A stretch of DNA of 64,000 nt, from positions 2,424,216 through 2,488,215 of the forward strand of contig CP007060.1 in assembly GCA_000230955.3 (NCBI GenBank), written 5' to 3'. Below the pieces are notes generated by a model, which worked only from the letters and a program-made list of their open reading frames with translations, had not been told where the DNA came from and made no database searches. The translations under genes and the position numbers were made by a program. The stretch is from Halobacterium sp. DL1 (GTDB taxonomy: Archaea; Halobacteriota; Halobacteria; Halobacteriales; Halobacteriaceae). Shown in pieces: positions 54,059-62,026 of this stretch (its first letter is position 1; each line of letters opens with the position of its first letter).

Positions 54059-55591
54059 CTACCGGTTGTCCGTCAGCAGGCGACGGAGGATGTCGCCGTA
54101 CGCCGGTCGCGTGATGATGACCCCGATGAGCACGCCGAGGATGGTGACGATGGCGAACCCGCGGAGGTCACCCAGCGAGAGCACGGCCAGCGGCGACATC
54201 GCGATGATGGTGGTCACCGCGGCCGCGCCGATGATCCACAGCGCCTTCCGGAAGCGGCTCTGGAAGACGCGGCTGGAGGACACCTCCTCGGTCATCACCT
54301 CGTCGGCGATGATGACGAGGTCGTCCACCCCTGTCCCGATGACCGCGATGAGCCCCGCGATGTGCGAGAGGTCGAGCGCGAGCCCGGAGACCGCCGCGAA
54401 CCCGAGCAGGATGACCACCTCAGAGAGCGCGGTGAACACCATCGGGATGGCGACCTTCGCCTCGCCGTAGCGGGCGAAGACGGTGAGCGCGACGGCGATC
54501 GCGGCCGCGATGCCGGTCACGAGCGACAGCGGCTTGTACCGCTCGGCGAAGCTCGGCGCGACGTAGTAGGAGTCCTCGAAGTCGAGTTCGGCCGGGAGCG
54601 CGCCGGCACGGAGGTTCACCTGCAGTTCGCGGGCCTCCTCCATGGAGTTCGCCGTGACGACGAACGTCGGGTTGCTCTCGAACTCGCCGCTCTCGATGAG
54701 GTTGGCGAGTCCGGGCCCCATGTTCGCGGAGTAGACGACCTCGCCGTCGAGCACCGTCAGCAGACAGTGACTGGTCCCCTCCTCGGCGGGGAACTGGCAG
54801 TTGCGGATGCCCTGGCTCGACGTGAACCCGTACTGCTGCATCTGGTTGGCGAACCGTTCGGCCGCCTGCGGGGTGAGCTCGACCGGGACCTGCGGCTGGC
54901 CGGTCTGGGGGTTAGTCGTCGGCGGGTCGACCTGCGCGAGGTCCTCGCTACCGAGCACCGTCGCGTTCGTCTGGTTGCCGTTCTGCGGGTAGTACGCCCA
55001 CATCTCGACCTCGCCGCGGCCCTCGATGAGCCGCTGGACCTGGGAGGCGTTGCGGCCCGGCACCTCGACGACGATGTACTGCTCGCCGCCCCCGCGCGGG
55101 TTGACGTCGTAGACGGACGCGCCGGAGAAGCCGGTCTGGTCGACCTTGCTCGAGATGGTGCTGACGATGGTGTCCCGTGTCGCCTCGGTCACGCCCTGGC
55201 GGACCTGCCGTGGCTGGTAGCCGAGTTCGGTGAGCGCGGTGCGGACCTCCGCGACCGAGTTGTTCGAGTACACCTCGACGACGTCCTGGAGGGGGCGGGC
55301 GCGGACGCTACTGTTGTCCAGGGAGAGCGCCGCCGCGACCTCCTGTTCGATGGCCCGCTCGTTGTCCTCCGTGACGGTCACGTTCTCGGCGGTGACGCCG
55401 ACGACGGACGCCCGCAGGCGGACGCCGCCGGAGAGTTCGAGCCCGTAGTTGAGATTCGTGGGCCGGTCGACGCTCTCGCCGTCGGCGTTCGTGCCGCTCG
55501 CGCCGATGCCGGGCGCGAACAACGCGACCGAACTGGCGAGCAGCAGGACCACGAGGAAGCTGACGCGCCAGTTCTCGCGGAGCCAGCTCAT
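54059..55591 (-). CDS. secD: protein translocase subunit SecD
   Basis: A 510-residue SecD that works with SecF to aid Sec-dependent export at the membrane. It has an N-terminal helix (about 8-30), then NYGLELSGGVRLRASVVG (the D1 family motif), a large extracytoplasmic P1 domain, and five C-terminal helices including GLALDLSHIAGLIAVIGTGVDDLVIIADE. The sequence is the archaeal SecD type. It overlaps secF by four bases, so the two are coupled. Confidence 0.95.
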   Translation of the reverse strand: MSWLRENWRVSFLVVLLLASSVALFAPGIGASGTNADGESVDRPTNLNYGLELSGGVRLRASVVGVTAENVTVTEDNERAIEQEVAAALSLDNSSVRARPLQDVVEVYSNNSVAEVRTALTELGYQPRQVRQGVTEATRDTIVSTISSKVDQTGFSGASVYDVNPRGGGEQYIVVEVPGRNASQVQRLIEGRGEVEMWAYYPQNGNQTNATVLGSEDLAQVDPPTTNPQTGQPQVPVELTPQAAERFANQMQQYGFTSSQGIRNCQFPAEEGTSHCLLTVLDGEVVYSANMGPGLANLIESGEFESNPTFVVTANSMEEARELQVNLRAGALPAELDFEDSYYVAPSFAERYKPLSLVTGIAAAIAVALTVFARYGEAKVAIPMVFTALSEVVILLGFAAVSGLALDLSHIAGLIAVIGTGVDDLVIIADEVMTEEVSSSRVFQSRFRKALWIIGAAAVTTIIAMSPLAVLSLGDLRGFAIVTILGVLIGVIITRPAYGDILRRLLTDNR

Positions 55592-56466
55592 CGTGCCACC
55601 CCCTCGAATTTGTACCACCGCAGCAGCGTGACGTTCATGAGATATGTGTTCATCAGGTCAGCGGTCAGGCCGAACACGAGCACGATGCCGATGTCCGTGA
55701 GCAACTGGATGCCGAAGATGTAGGAGACGACGGACATCACGGCCATCGCGATGATGGACGTGACCGTCATCGTGACGCCGGTGCGCATCGCCCGCTCGAC
55801 GCTCTCCCAGAAGCTCCCCGAGCGGCGCAGCACCTGGTTGTTGAGGAGAATGTCGGAGTCGACGCTGTAACCGATGAGCATCAGCAGCGCGGCGACGGTC
55901 CCCAGGGAGAGCTCGATGCCGAAGACGTTCATCAGCGCGAGCGGGATGACGATGTCGCTGAACGCCGAGAGCACGACGGCGATGCTCGGCACGAACGTTC
56001 GGAACAGGAGGAAGACGACGACGCTCATCCCGACGAACGCGCCCGCGACGCCGAGCAGGGCGAGCTCCTGGGTCGACTTGCCGAACGTGGCGGTGCTGCT
56101 CTGGGACTGGACGACCTCGTAGCCGGCGTCGGTGGCGGCGTTAGTGATGTCGTTCTGGACCGCCTCGTCGGTGGTCTGGAACTCGAGGAGGTAGCTGTTG
56201 CCGTCGGTACCGATGGGGCGGATGGAGGTGACGTCGTGGCCTCGGTCCGCGAACGCGGAGACGACCTCGGACTGCGAGGCGCCGGTCTCGACGACGATCT
56301 CCGTCCCACCCGTGAACTCGATACCGAGGGCGACCGGTGACCCCGTGAGGGCGAACGTCGCGCCGAGGATGGCGAGCGCGACGACCAGGACGGCCAGCGG
56401 GGGGGCGACGAGTTCCCGCATGGAGTACTGGCTGAGGTCGACCTCCGGGACCTCGAAACTGGGCAT
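55588..56466 (-). CDS. secF: protein translocase subunit SecF
   Basis: A 292-residue SecF: N-terminal helix (about 18-38), GIEFTGGTEIVVET motif, small P1 domain, and C-terminal helices with IELSLGTVAALLMLIGYSVDSDILLNNQVLR. secF is first and secD second in the operon, as in other haloarchaea. A CTATAAGAAGCCTTATCC region lies 25-40 bases upstream, giving the promoter. It is divergent from the small cysteine-containing gene at 56587. Confidence 0.95.
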   Translation of the reverse strand: MPSFEVPEVDLSQYSMRELVAPPLAVLVVALAILGATFALTGSPVALGIEFTGGTEIVVETGASQSEVVSAFADRGHDVTSIRPIGTDGNSYLLEFQTTDEAVQNDITNAATDAGYEVVQSQSSTATFGKSTQELALLGVAGAFVGMSVVVFLLFRTFVPSIAVVLSAFSDIVIPLALMNVFGIELSLGTVAALLMLIGYSVDSDILLNNQVLRRSGSFWESVERAMRTGVTMTVTSIIAMAVMSVVSYIFGIQLLTDIGIVLVFGLTADLMNTYLMNVTLLRWYKFEGVAR

Positions 56467-56586
56467 GGCTTCCGGTCGGGAGCCACGCAGGATAAGGCTT
56501 CTTATAGCCGACCGGCGAACTGGCCGACAGAGCGACCCGAGCCATTCGGCAGCAGGCACAAGAGCGTGGCAGTCCTACACGGCTGC

Positions 56587-56904
56587 ATGACCACGAAGCA
56601 CGTCACGCTCGCCTACCCGTCCGACGTGAGCAACTGGGGCCGCGACCAGTTGACGACGGACCACATGCGGGCGTACCTCAAGCGCACCCAGGGACCGGCC
56701 CGCGAGGGCGACGTCTGGGAGGTGTTCCTCGACGTCGGCTGCTGTGGGGACAGCCCGGACGTCCCCCTCCGCGTCGTAGCGATAGACGGCGACGGGGAGC
56801 TGGACGAGGAGACGGAGATCGAGTTCGTCGAGGGAGAGGCCTGTGGCGTCAAGTCGGGCTGGGAAGTGCAGAGCCAGGCGGGGCCGCAGGCAGACGAAGT
56901 TTAG
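56587..56904 (+). CDS. small conserved cysteine-containing protein, unknown
   Basis: A 105-residue soluble acidic protein, MTTKHVTLAYPSDVSNWGRDQLTTDHMRAYLKRTQGP.... It has a VFLDVGCCGDSPDVPLRVVAID segment and a second Cys in VEGEACGVKSGWEV. The three cysteines (about 52, 53 and 85) could bind a metal. Its place divergent from secF suggests a conserved haloarchaeal neighbourhood. No family or function is recognised. Confidence 0.65.
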   Translation: MTTKHVTLAYPSDVSNWGRDQLTTDHMRAYLKRTQGPAREGDVWEVFLDVGCCGDSPDVPLRVVAIDGDGELDEETEIEFVEGEACGVKSGWEVQSQAGPQADEV

Positions 56905-56935
56905 CGGGCACAGAGAACGGGCAGCGGCCCACTGA

Positions 56936-57403
56936 CTACGGCAGGTAACGCACGCTGAGGAAGTCCTCGCCGGAGCGGATTTCGACGCGCTCGATGCCGA
57001 TTCTCGCGGCCCGGGCGACCGTCTGGTCGTCGATTCGGACGTCCTCGACGGCCTCTTCCACCGAGTCAGTTGGCACCGAGAGTACGTGGACCTCGCCGAC
57101 GCCCGCGCGCTCCGTGGTCGTGAGTTCGCCCTCGCCGAGGTCGGCGGCCATCGTCTCGACCTGGCGCGTGGGCGCCTCCTCGCTCACCTCGACGGGGATG
57201 CGCTTGCGCTCTTCGACGTCAACGACGCTGTACGTGACGCCCATCGGGGGGTCTGGTGCGACGGTCGCCGTCAGCACCTCGCCGGCCTCGACGCCCGGGT
57301 TCTCCGAGAGCGTGTGCACCTGCGCGTCCGACACGTCGGAGAGAATCGCGGAGTCGTCGTCGGCTTCCGCGACGAAGAACGTCGCTGTCTTCTCGTCGGT
57401 CAT
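56936..57403 (-). CDS. conserved haloarchaeal protein (DUF5812-like), unknown
   Basis: A 155-residue soluble acidic protein with an N-terminal beta-rich TATFFVAEADDDSAILSDVSDAQVHTLSENPGVEAGEVLTAT (OB-like pattern), a linker, and a second part (GVGEVHVLSVPTDSVEEAVEDV, RAARIGIERVEIRSGEDFLSVRYLP). It resembles DUF5812 from memory. The ATG at 57403 starts the conserved part. It converges with the gene at 56587 and is followed upstream by the large hairpin composite. Confidence 0.68.
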   Translation of the reverse strand: MTDEKTATFFVAEADDDSAILSDVSDAQVHTLSENPGVEAGEVLTATVAPDPPMGVTYSVVDVEERKRIPVEVSEEAPTRQVETMAADLGEGELTTTERAGVGEVHVLSVPTDSVEEAVEDVRIDDQTVARAARIGIERVEIRSGEDFLSVRYLP

Positions 57404-57503
57404 TGTGGCTCGGTTGGCGGCCTCGCTGTTTCCCTGTTTCGACGTAAGATTGTGATACTGTGTCATACGCGGGAAGAACTGAACTCAGCATCAACGTCGT
57501 CCA

Positions 57504-57600
57504 GAACGCCCCGGCCATCTCGACTCCCGGGACTCGCTGTGCTCCTCACTACGTTGCGGTGCTTGCATCGTCCGGGTTCGTCGAGATGGCCGGGGCGTTC
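57504..57600 (-). repeat. long hairpin element, GAAC/GGGGCGTTC variant, copy 3a
   Basis: Read on the minus strand: GAACGCCCC (57600-57592), stem GGCCATCTCGAC (57591-57580), a 55-base loop, stem GTCGAGATGGCC (57524-57513), GGGGCGTTC (57512-57504). Unlike the other copies the outer 9-mers are themselves fully complementary, extending the stem to 21 bp. The loop matches that of copy 2a closely (GCAAGCACCGCA, then GAGGAGC and CAGCGAGTCCC). It lies head to head with copy 3b around ATTGACCAGCCGG (57618-57630). Confidence 0.8.
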
Positions 57601-57644
57601 AGTCCCACCTCTTGCCAATTGACCAGCCGGAATCGGGCAGGGTT

Positions 57645-57807
57645 GAAAGGGGCGGTCGGCTACGGGAAGCCCGGCGAAGCAAGCAACGCAGACCGAAGGT
57701 CGAGGAGCGTGGTTCGAGAGAGCTAGGCTCTCTCGTCATCACGAAAGACGGCTGCGCCGTCTTTCGAACGACAGCGAGCCGCGCGACCGTAGCCGGCCGG
57801 GGCTTTC
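57645..57807 (+). repeat. long hairpin element, GAAAGGGGC...GGGGCTTTC family, copy 3b
   Basis: GAAAGGGGC (57645-57653), stem GGTCGGCTACGG (57654-57665), a 121-base loop, stem CCGTAGCCGGCC (57787-57798, 11 pairs plus one T-G), GGGGCTTTC (57799-57807). The loop starts like the other copies (GGCGAAGCAAGCA, GAGGAGC) and ends CAGCGAG. Between these it has an extra segment with two nested hairpins, AGAGAGCTAGGCTCTCT and GAAAGACGGC-TGC-GCCGTCTTTC. The region 57404-57853 otherwise contains no gene. Confidence 0.8.
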
Positions 57808-57853
57808 GAGGTAGTAGTCTCACTACCTCTCGCGGACACAGAGTCCCCGAATC

Positions 57854-58399
57854 TCACTGCGAGCCATAGCGGCGGTGGACGGCGTAGACGACCAGCGCGC
57901 CGACGAGCGGCACCACCGGGGAGGCCAGGCCCGGAATCGCGTAGAGGAACTCGACGACTGGCGCGAACAGCCCCGTGGGCTCCGGTCGCGCCACCAGTTC
58001 GCCGTTCGTCCGGAACTGCGGGGGCATCGACGCGACCACGCCGAAGTAGACCGAGAGGACGAACGCGTAGCCCGCGGCCCCGAGCGCGGCGTCGTACCGC
58101 GGCGCGACCGGCGTCTCGCGGCGGTGGCGCCGGGCGACCAGCAGGACGGGGCCGACCAGCGGCGCGAACACGAACAGGCCGACGACCACGTAGAACGTCC
58201 GAGAGAGCGTCAGCGACCCGCCGCGGGCGCCCGCCGTGTTGCCGACGAGCACGACCAGCGCGCCAGCCATCAGGAACGCGAAGAGGGCGCCGAGCAGACC
58301 GCTCACGACGACGTAGCTCCGGAACAGCCGGGAGTCCGACTGGCGGAACGCGTACGGGTACGCCGTGAGCAGGCCGGAGTAGCTGTCGAAGCGCCCCAT
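57854..58399 (-). CDS. membrane protein, unknown
   Basis: A 181-residue protein with about four membrane helices (approximately 28-52, 68-88, 104-124 and 155-174). The N-terminus MGRFDSYSGLLTAYPYAFRQSDSRLFRSYVVVS and the loop VARRHRRETPVAPRYDAALG are soluble. The start at 58399 is divergent from pgi with 69 bases between. No family is recognised, and no enzyme motif is seen. Confidence 0.65.
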   Translation of the reverse strand: MGRFDSYSGLLTAYPYAFRQSDSRLFRSYVVVSGLLGALFAFLMAGALVVLVGNTAGARGGSLTLSRTFYVVVGLFVFAPLVGPVLLVARRHRRETPVAPRYDAALGAAGYAFVLSVYFGVVASMPPQFRTNGELVARPEPTGLFAPVVEFLYAIPGLASPVVPLVGALVVYAVHRRYGSQ

Positions 58400-58468
58400 C
58401 GACAGTGGGTCGGCGCCCACGGAGCAAAAGCACGGCGACTTAAGCCAACGGCTCCCCGCATAGGTCGT

Positions 58469-59746
58469 ATGCACGTAGACCTGGGGAACGCGCTCGCCGA
58501 GACGGCGACGCCGGGGGTCCCCGAGGACGCGCTCACTCGCCTCGACGAGCGCGTCGCCGACGCACACGACCGCATCGCAGCGGGGATGGCCGACGACAAG
58601 TTCGGCTACGCCGCGCTGAACCTCCCGGAGACCGCCGACGCCGACGCCGTCCGCGAGGCCGTCGAGCCGTTCGCCGACAGCGAGACGCTGCTGACCGTGG
58701 GCATCGGCGGCAGCGCGCTCGGCGCGGCGACGCTCGTCGACGCCCTCGACTCGGACCTCGACTGCCACTTCCTCGACAACGTCGACCCCGAACACGTCAC
58801 CGGCCTGCTCAACGACGTCGACCTCTCAGAGACGGCAGTCCACGTCGTCTCGCGCTCCGGGACGACCGCGGAGACGCTCGCGAACTTCCTCGTCGTCCGC
58901 GAGGCGATGGCCGACGCGGGCGTCGACTGGACCGAGCGCACGTTCGTCACCACCGGCCTCGACGGCAACCTCCGGGACCTCGCCGACGAACACGACCTCC
59001 CAGCGCTGGCAGTCCCCGAGGGCGTGCCCGGCCGGTTCTCCGCGCTCTCGACGGTCGGCCTCCCCGCGGCGGCGCTCGCCGGCCACGACGTCGAGGCGAT
59101 TCTCGCGGGCGGCCGGGACGGGATGGACGCGCTCGCCGACTCGCTGTTCGACTGCCCCGCGTACGCCTACGGCGCGGTCGCGTACGCCCTCGACCAGCGC
59201 GGCGCGAGCACCAACGCGATGATGCCGTACGCGGAGGGCCTAGAGACGTTCGCGGAGTGGTTCGCACAGCTCTGGGCGGAGAGCCTCGGGAAGGACGGCC
59301 TCGGCCAGACGCCCGCGCGGGCGCTCGGCGCCACCGACCAGCACAGCCAGCTCCAGCTCTACCGCGCGGGGCCCCGGGACAAACTCGTCACGCTCGTGCG
59401 GCCCACAGAGCGCGCGGACCGCGACATCCCCGAAACCGAACTCGAGGGCCTCGACTACCTCGCGGGCCACAGCCTCGGCGACCTGCTCGACGCGGAGTTC
59501 GAGGCCACCGAGGCGAGCCTCGCCGAGTCGGGCGTGCCCAACGTCCGCGTCGAGATAGACGCCGTCGACGAGCGCTCGCTCGGCCGCCTGCTGTACGACA
59601 TGGAGGCCGCCTGCATGCTCGCCGGCGAACTGTACGGCGTGGAGACGTTCACCCAGCCCGCCGTCGAGTGGGGGAAGGAGGCAGCCCGCGGCCTGCTGAG
59701 GGGGGAGGAGTGGCTGCCGGAGAAACGCCACCTCGGCGTCGAGTAG
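58469..59746 (+). CDS. pgi: glucose-6-phosphate isomerase
   Basis: A 425-residue phosphoglucose isomerase of the SIS-domain superfamily. LLTVGIGGSALGAATLVDAL (SIS loop), VVSRSGTTAETLANFLVVRE, the active-site stretch AEWFAQLWAESLGKDGLGQTPARALGATDQHSQLQLY (Lys/Arg/His) and FTQPAVEWGKEAARG are the family motifs in order. It interconverts glucose-6-phosphate and fructose-6-phosphate. An ACTTAAGCC box (58438-58446) about 27 bases before the ATG gives a leaderless start. Confidence 0.95.
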   Translation: MHVDLGNALAETATPGVPEDALTRLDERVADAHDRIAAGMADDKFGYAALNLPETADADAVREAVEPFADSETLLTVGIGGSALGAATLVDALDSDLDCHFLDNVDPEHVTGLLNDVDLSETAVHVVSRSGTTAETLANFLVVREAMADAGVDWTERTFVTTGLDGNLRDLADEHDLPALAVPEGVPGRFSALSTVGLPAAALAGHDVEAILAGGRDGMDALADSLFDCPAYAYGAVAYALDQRGASTNAMMPYAEGLETFAEWFAQLWAESLGKDGLGQTPARALGATDQHSQLQLYRAGPRDKLVTLVRPTERADRDIPETELEGLDYLAGHSLGDLLDAEFEATEASLAESGVPNVRVEIDAVDERSLGRLLYDMEAACMLAGELYGVETFTQPAVEWGKEAARGLLRGEEWLPEKRHLGVE

Positions 59747-59794
59747 CGCGCCGCGAGCGGCACGCCTAAGCAGGCGGGGCCCGCAGCGCCGGAC

Positions 59795-60829
59795 GTGAAC
59801 GACCGGTACGCGCAGACCGTCGGGTTCGTCGTCGCGGGCGTCGGCCTCGCCGCCACCTTCCTCGACTGGGCGCCCGTCGCGGAACTCGTGACGCTGACTG
59901 CCGGCGGATTCGCGGGCCTCGCCGCGCTCGCGTTCGCGCTCCGCCGCCACGGCTCCGGCCCCGACTGGCTCGACGCCGTCGCCGCCGTCGCCGGCGGCGG
60001 CCTCGTCCTCGCGTCGGCGTACGCGATTCTGGGCATCACCGGGACCCTCCCGCGCGGCCCCCTGCTCGCACTGCTCGCCGGTCTCGCTGCCGTGAGCGCG
60101 GGCGCCGCCGCCGTCGCGGGTCTCGAGAAGGCGGGCGTCCACGAGCGCGAGCGCCGGACGTTCGTGGCGGTGGTCGTCTCCATCGCGGCGCTGCTGTTCG
60201 GCGGCCTGCTCGCGGCCGTCGTCGTCGCCTTCCTCCCGGCGAATCCGCTCGTCCAGGTGCCCGTGAACACCACCATCGCGAGCGTCGGGTACGGCATCGC
60301 GGGAATCGTGTTCGTGCGCTCGTTCGACGGCGGCATCGACGTGAGCCGCCCGGACCGGCGGGACCTGCTCGTCGCCGGCGTCGGCGTCGTCGCCATCTTC
60401 GCGGTCCACGTGCTCCTGAACGTGGTCGTATCGACGTTCTCGCTCCCCCAGAGCACCCACAGCCTCGTCGAGACGGCGAAGGCCCACCCCGAGATTCTGC
60501 CGCCGCTCGTCGTGGTGTCGCTGGTCGCCATCGGTCCGGGGGAGGAGCTGCTCGCGCGCAACGGCGTCCAGAAGTACCTCGACGGGGCGTACTCCGGGCG
60601 CGCGGCCATCGTCGCCGCGTCGCTCGTGTTCACGGGGAGCCACCTGCTGGCGTACACCGGGGCTGGCGCGCCACCGGGCGCGGTGCTCGTGACGCTCTCC
60701 CGGCTCTTCCTCGTCTCGCTGGTCCTCGGCGTGGCCTACGCGCGAACCGACGACCTGTTCGCGCCGGTCGTCGTCCACGGCGTCTACGACGCCGTCCAGT
60801 TCGGGCTCGCCTACGTCGCGTTCACGTAG
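59795..60829 (+). CDS. CPBP family intramembrane glutamic protease
   Basis: A 344-residue protein with about nine membrane helices. The CPBP (Abi) active-site motifs lie at the C-terminal end: GPGEELLARNGVQKYL (EExxxR), FTGSHLLAYTGAG (second His motif) and VVHGVYDAVQFGLAYV (third His motif). Such proteases cut membrane substrates in processing or immunity; the substrate here is unknown. The start is GTG at 59795, 48 bases after pgi, so it may be co-transcribed with it. Confidence 0.85.
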   Translation: MNDRYAQTVGFVVAGVGLAATFLDWAPVAELVTLTAGGFAGLAALAFALRRHGSGPDWLDAVAAVAGGGLVLASAYAILGITGTLPRGPLLALLAGLAAVSAGAAAVAGLEKAGVHERERRTFVAVVVSIAALLFGGLLAAVVVAFLPANPLVQVPVNTTIASVGYGIAGIVFVRSFDGGIDVSRPDRRDLLVAGVGVVAIFAVHVLLNVVVSTFSLPQSTHSLVETAKAHPEILPPLVVVSLVAIGPGEELLARNGVQKYLDGAYSGRAAIVAASLVFTGSHLLAYTGAGAPPGAVLVTLSRLFLVSLVLGVAYARTDDLFAPVVVHGVYDAVQFGLAYVAFT

Positions 60830-60884
60830 CGTCTGACGCCGGGCTGACTAAGTATTACGTAGCAGTGTCGTGAATGGAAAGAGC

Positions 60885-61019
60885 GTGCCCCAGAAGTTCT
60901 CCGTCGTCTGTGACGATTCGCTCTCGGCGGACATCGAGGAGCTGGCCCGGGAGTACGACCTCTCGGAGCAGGAGGTGCTCCGCCAGCTCATCGAGAACGG
61001 GCTCGATGAGGTCAGCTAG
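60885..61019 (+). CDS. 44-residue small protein with ribbon-helix-helix-like pattern
   Basis: A short gene with GTG start: VPQKFSVVCDDSLSADIEEL, AREYDLSEQEVLRQLIENGL and DEVS. The strand-helix-helix arrangement resembles a ribbon-helix-helix DNA-binding subunit, which would act as a dimer. An AGTATTAC box about 28 bases upstream supports this start; a GTG at 60870 is an alternative. Its 3' end overlaps the convergent NOB1 gene by four bases. Confidence 0.65.
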   Translation: MPQKFSVVCDDSLSADIEELAREYDLSEQEVLRQLIENGLDEVS

Positions 61020-61474
61020 CGGGGGCGTTTCCGTGAGAGGTCGCTCCCGCAGACCGGACAGCGGTCCTTCGACTCGTCGAACTCGCGGCCGCAGCCCGCA
61101 CACTGGAAGTTCCAGTCGCGGCGCTCGTCGATGCCTTCCTGGGCGATGACGTCGACAGTGACGCCGAGTTCGTCGGCCACGTTCTGCATCGCGTAGTCGT
61201 CGGTGACCAGCGTCCCCCCAAGTTCGTGGGCTACCGCGAGCAGGCGCCGGTCCGTCTCGGAGAGTTCCCTGTCGTCGCCCGTCCGCTTGGCGGCGTTCCT
61301 GACCGCGCGGAGCGCCGCCTCCCCGGGCACCTGCACCTGCATCCCGCTGCCCGAGGCGGCGTCGAAGCGGAAGCCAGCGGAGTCCGTCAACTCCTCGCGG
61401 ACCTCCGGCACCGACGCCGTCGGTCCGTCCACGTCGTACTCGTGGATGAACGCCGACGAGTCGAGAACGTGCAC
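61016..61474 (-). CDS. rRNA-processing endonuclease NOB1
   Basis: A 152-residue archaeal NOB1 that matures the 3' end of 16S rRNA. The PIN domain has catalytic Asp residues in VHVLDSSAFI, SETDRRLLAVAHEL and GTLVTDDYAMQNVADELG. The C-terminal zinc ribbon is CAGC-x11-CPVC (FQCAGCGREFDESKDRCPVCGSDL). The GTG start at 61474 overlaps the stop of the PRC-barrel gene (TAGTG), so the two are coupled. Confidence 0.93.
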   Translation of the reverse strand: MHVLDSSAFIHEYDVDGPTASVPEVREELTDSAGFRFDAASGSGMQVQVPGEAALRAVRNAAKRTGDDRELSETDRRLLAVAHELGGTLVTDDYAMQNVADELGVTVDVIAQEGIDERRDWNFQCAGCGREFDESKDRCPVCGSDLSRKRPR

Positions 61475-61716
61475 TATCGCTCGACGACGATGTAGTCCTT
61501 CACCGCCTGCACGCGTCCGACCGGTACCCGGTAGCGCCCCTGTTCGTCGGTCGGGAAGTCGATGTTCACCGTCGAGTCCTCGTGCTCCTCCACGAGGAGG
61601 TGTTCGAGTTTCCCGCTCTTCAGGTCCATCGTGATGTTGTACAGCATCCCGAGTTCGGTGCCGTCCGACCCCATCACGGCCTTCCCGGAGAGGTTCTCGG
61701 CGAGGATGTCGGCCAT
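61474..61716 (-). CDS. PRC-barrel domain protein
   Basis: An 80-residue single PRC-barrel domain: MADILAENLSGKAVMGSDGTELGMLYNITMDLKSGKLEHLLV... with FPTDEQGRYRVPVGRVQAVKDYIVVER. PRC barrels in archaea are found in RNA-processing (RimM-like) and in CdpB cell-division proteins, so the role is open; coupling with NOB1 favours ribosome maturation. A GGTTTATG box about 25 bases before the ATG supports the start at 61716. Confidence 0.85.
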   Translation of the reverse strand: MADILAENLSGKAVMGSDGTELGMLYNITMDLKSGKLEHLLVEEHEDSTVNIDFPTDEQGRYRVPVGRVQAVKDYIVVER

Positions 61717-61821
61717 ATCCGCTTCCACTGCCGGGATTCACATAAACCCCGCGGGGTCGTCGGACGGGCGTACGACGACTAGGGTAGTCTGCTGAGTACC
61801 CAACCGGCAGCCTGGTGGATC

Positions 61822-61874
61822 GAAAGGGCGAGGGTGGCTCGCGGACGAAGTGCGCGATCCGCGCGAGGGCTTTC
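61822..61874 (+). repeat. short hairpin element, GAAAGGGC...GGGCTTTC family, copy 4
   Basis: GAAAGGGC (61822-61829) and GGGCTTTC (61867-61874) flank a small stem (CGCGGA 61840-61845 with TCCGCG 61858-61863, extended by slipped GC pairs) and the loop CGAAGTGCGCGA. It is preceded by CAGCCTGGTGGATC, as copy 1 is preceded by CAGCCTGGCGGATT. It lies between the divergent PRC-barrel gene and infB. Confidence 0.65.
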
Positions 61875-61967
61875 TGGCGTTCACCGCCTACCGCTACGGT
61901 ATTCAGCTGCCCAGTCACACCCATCCAGCGCATGGAACAACCCGGGTACTCGCCTGCGTTACGATGG

Positions 61968-62018
61968 AATTATACGATACCGCGCGCTCTGTTCGGGTAA
62001 CGACCGTTCTCTCGGAGG
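61968..62018 (+). promoter_or_regulatory. infB promoter and Shine-Dalgarno sequence
   Basis: AATTATACG (61968-61976) is a TATA-like box, and GGAGG (62014-62018) lies 8 bases before the ATG at 62027. The predicted start of transcription near 62000 leaves a leader of about 25-30 bases. Unlike most genes in the window this one is therefore expected to use a ribosome-binding site. Confidence 0.6.
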
Positions 62019-62026
62019 ATTCTACT

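Noticed and set aside
61850-62026. N-terminal extension of IF-2
   Set aside because: It crosses the hairpin element and the TATA box; the Shine-Dalgarno before 62027 and the normal GTPase start favour the shorter form.
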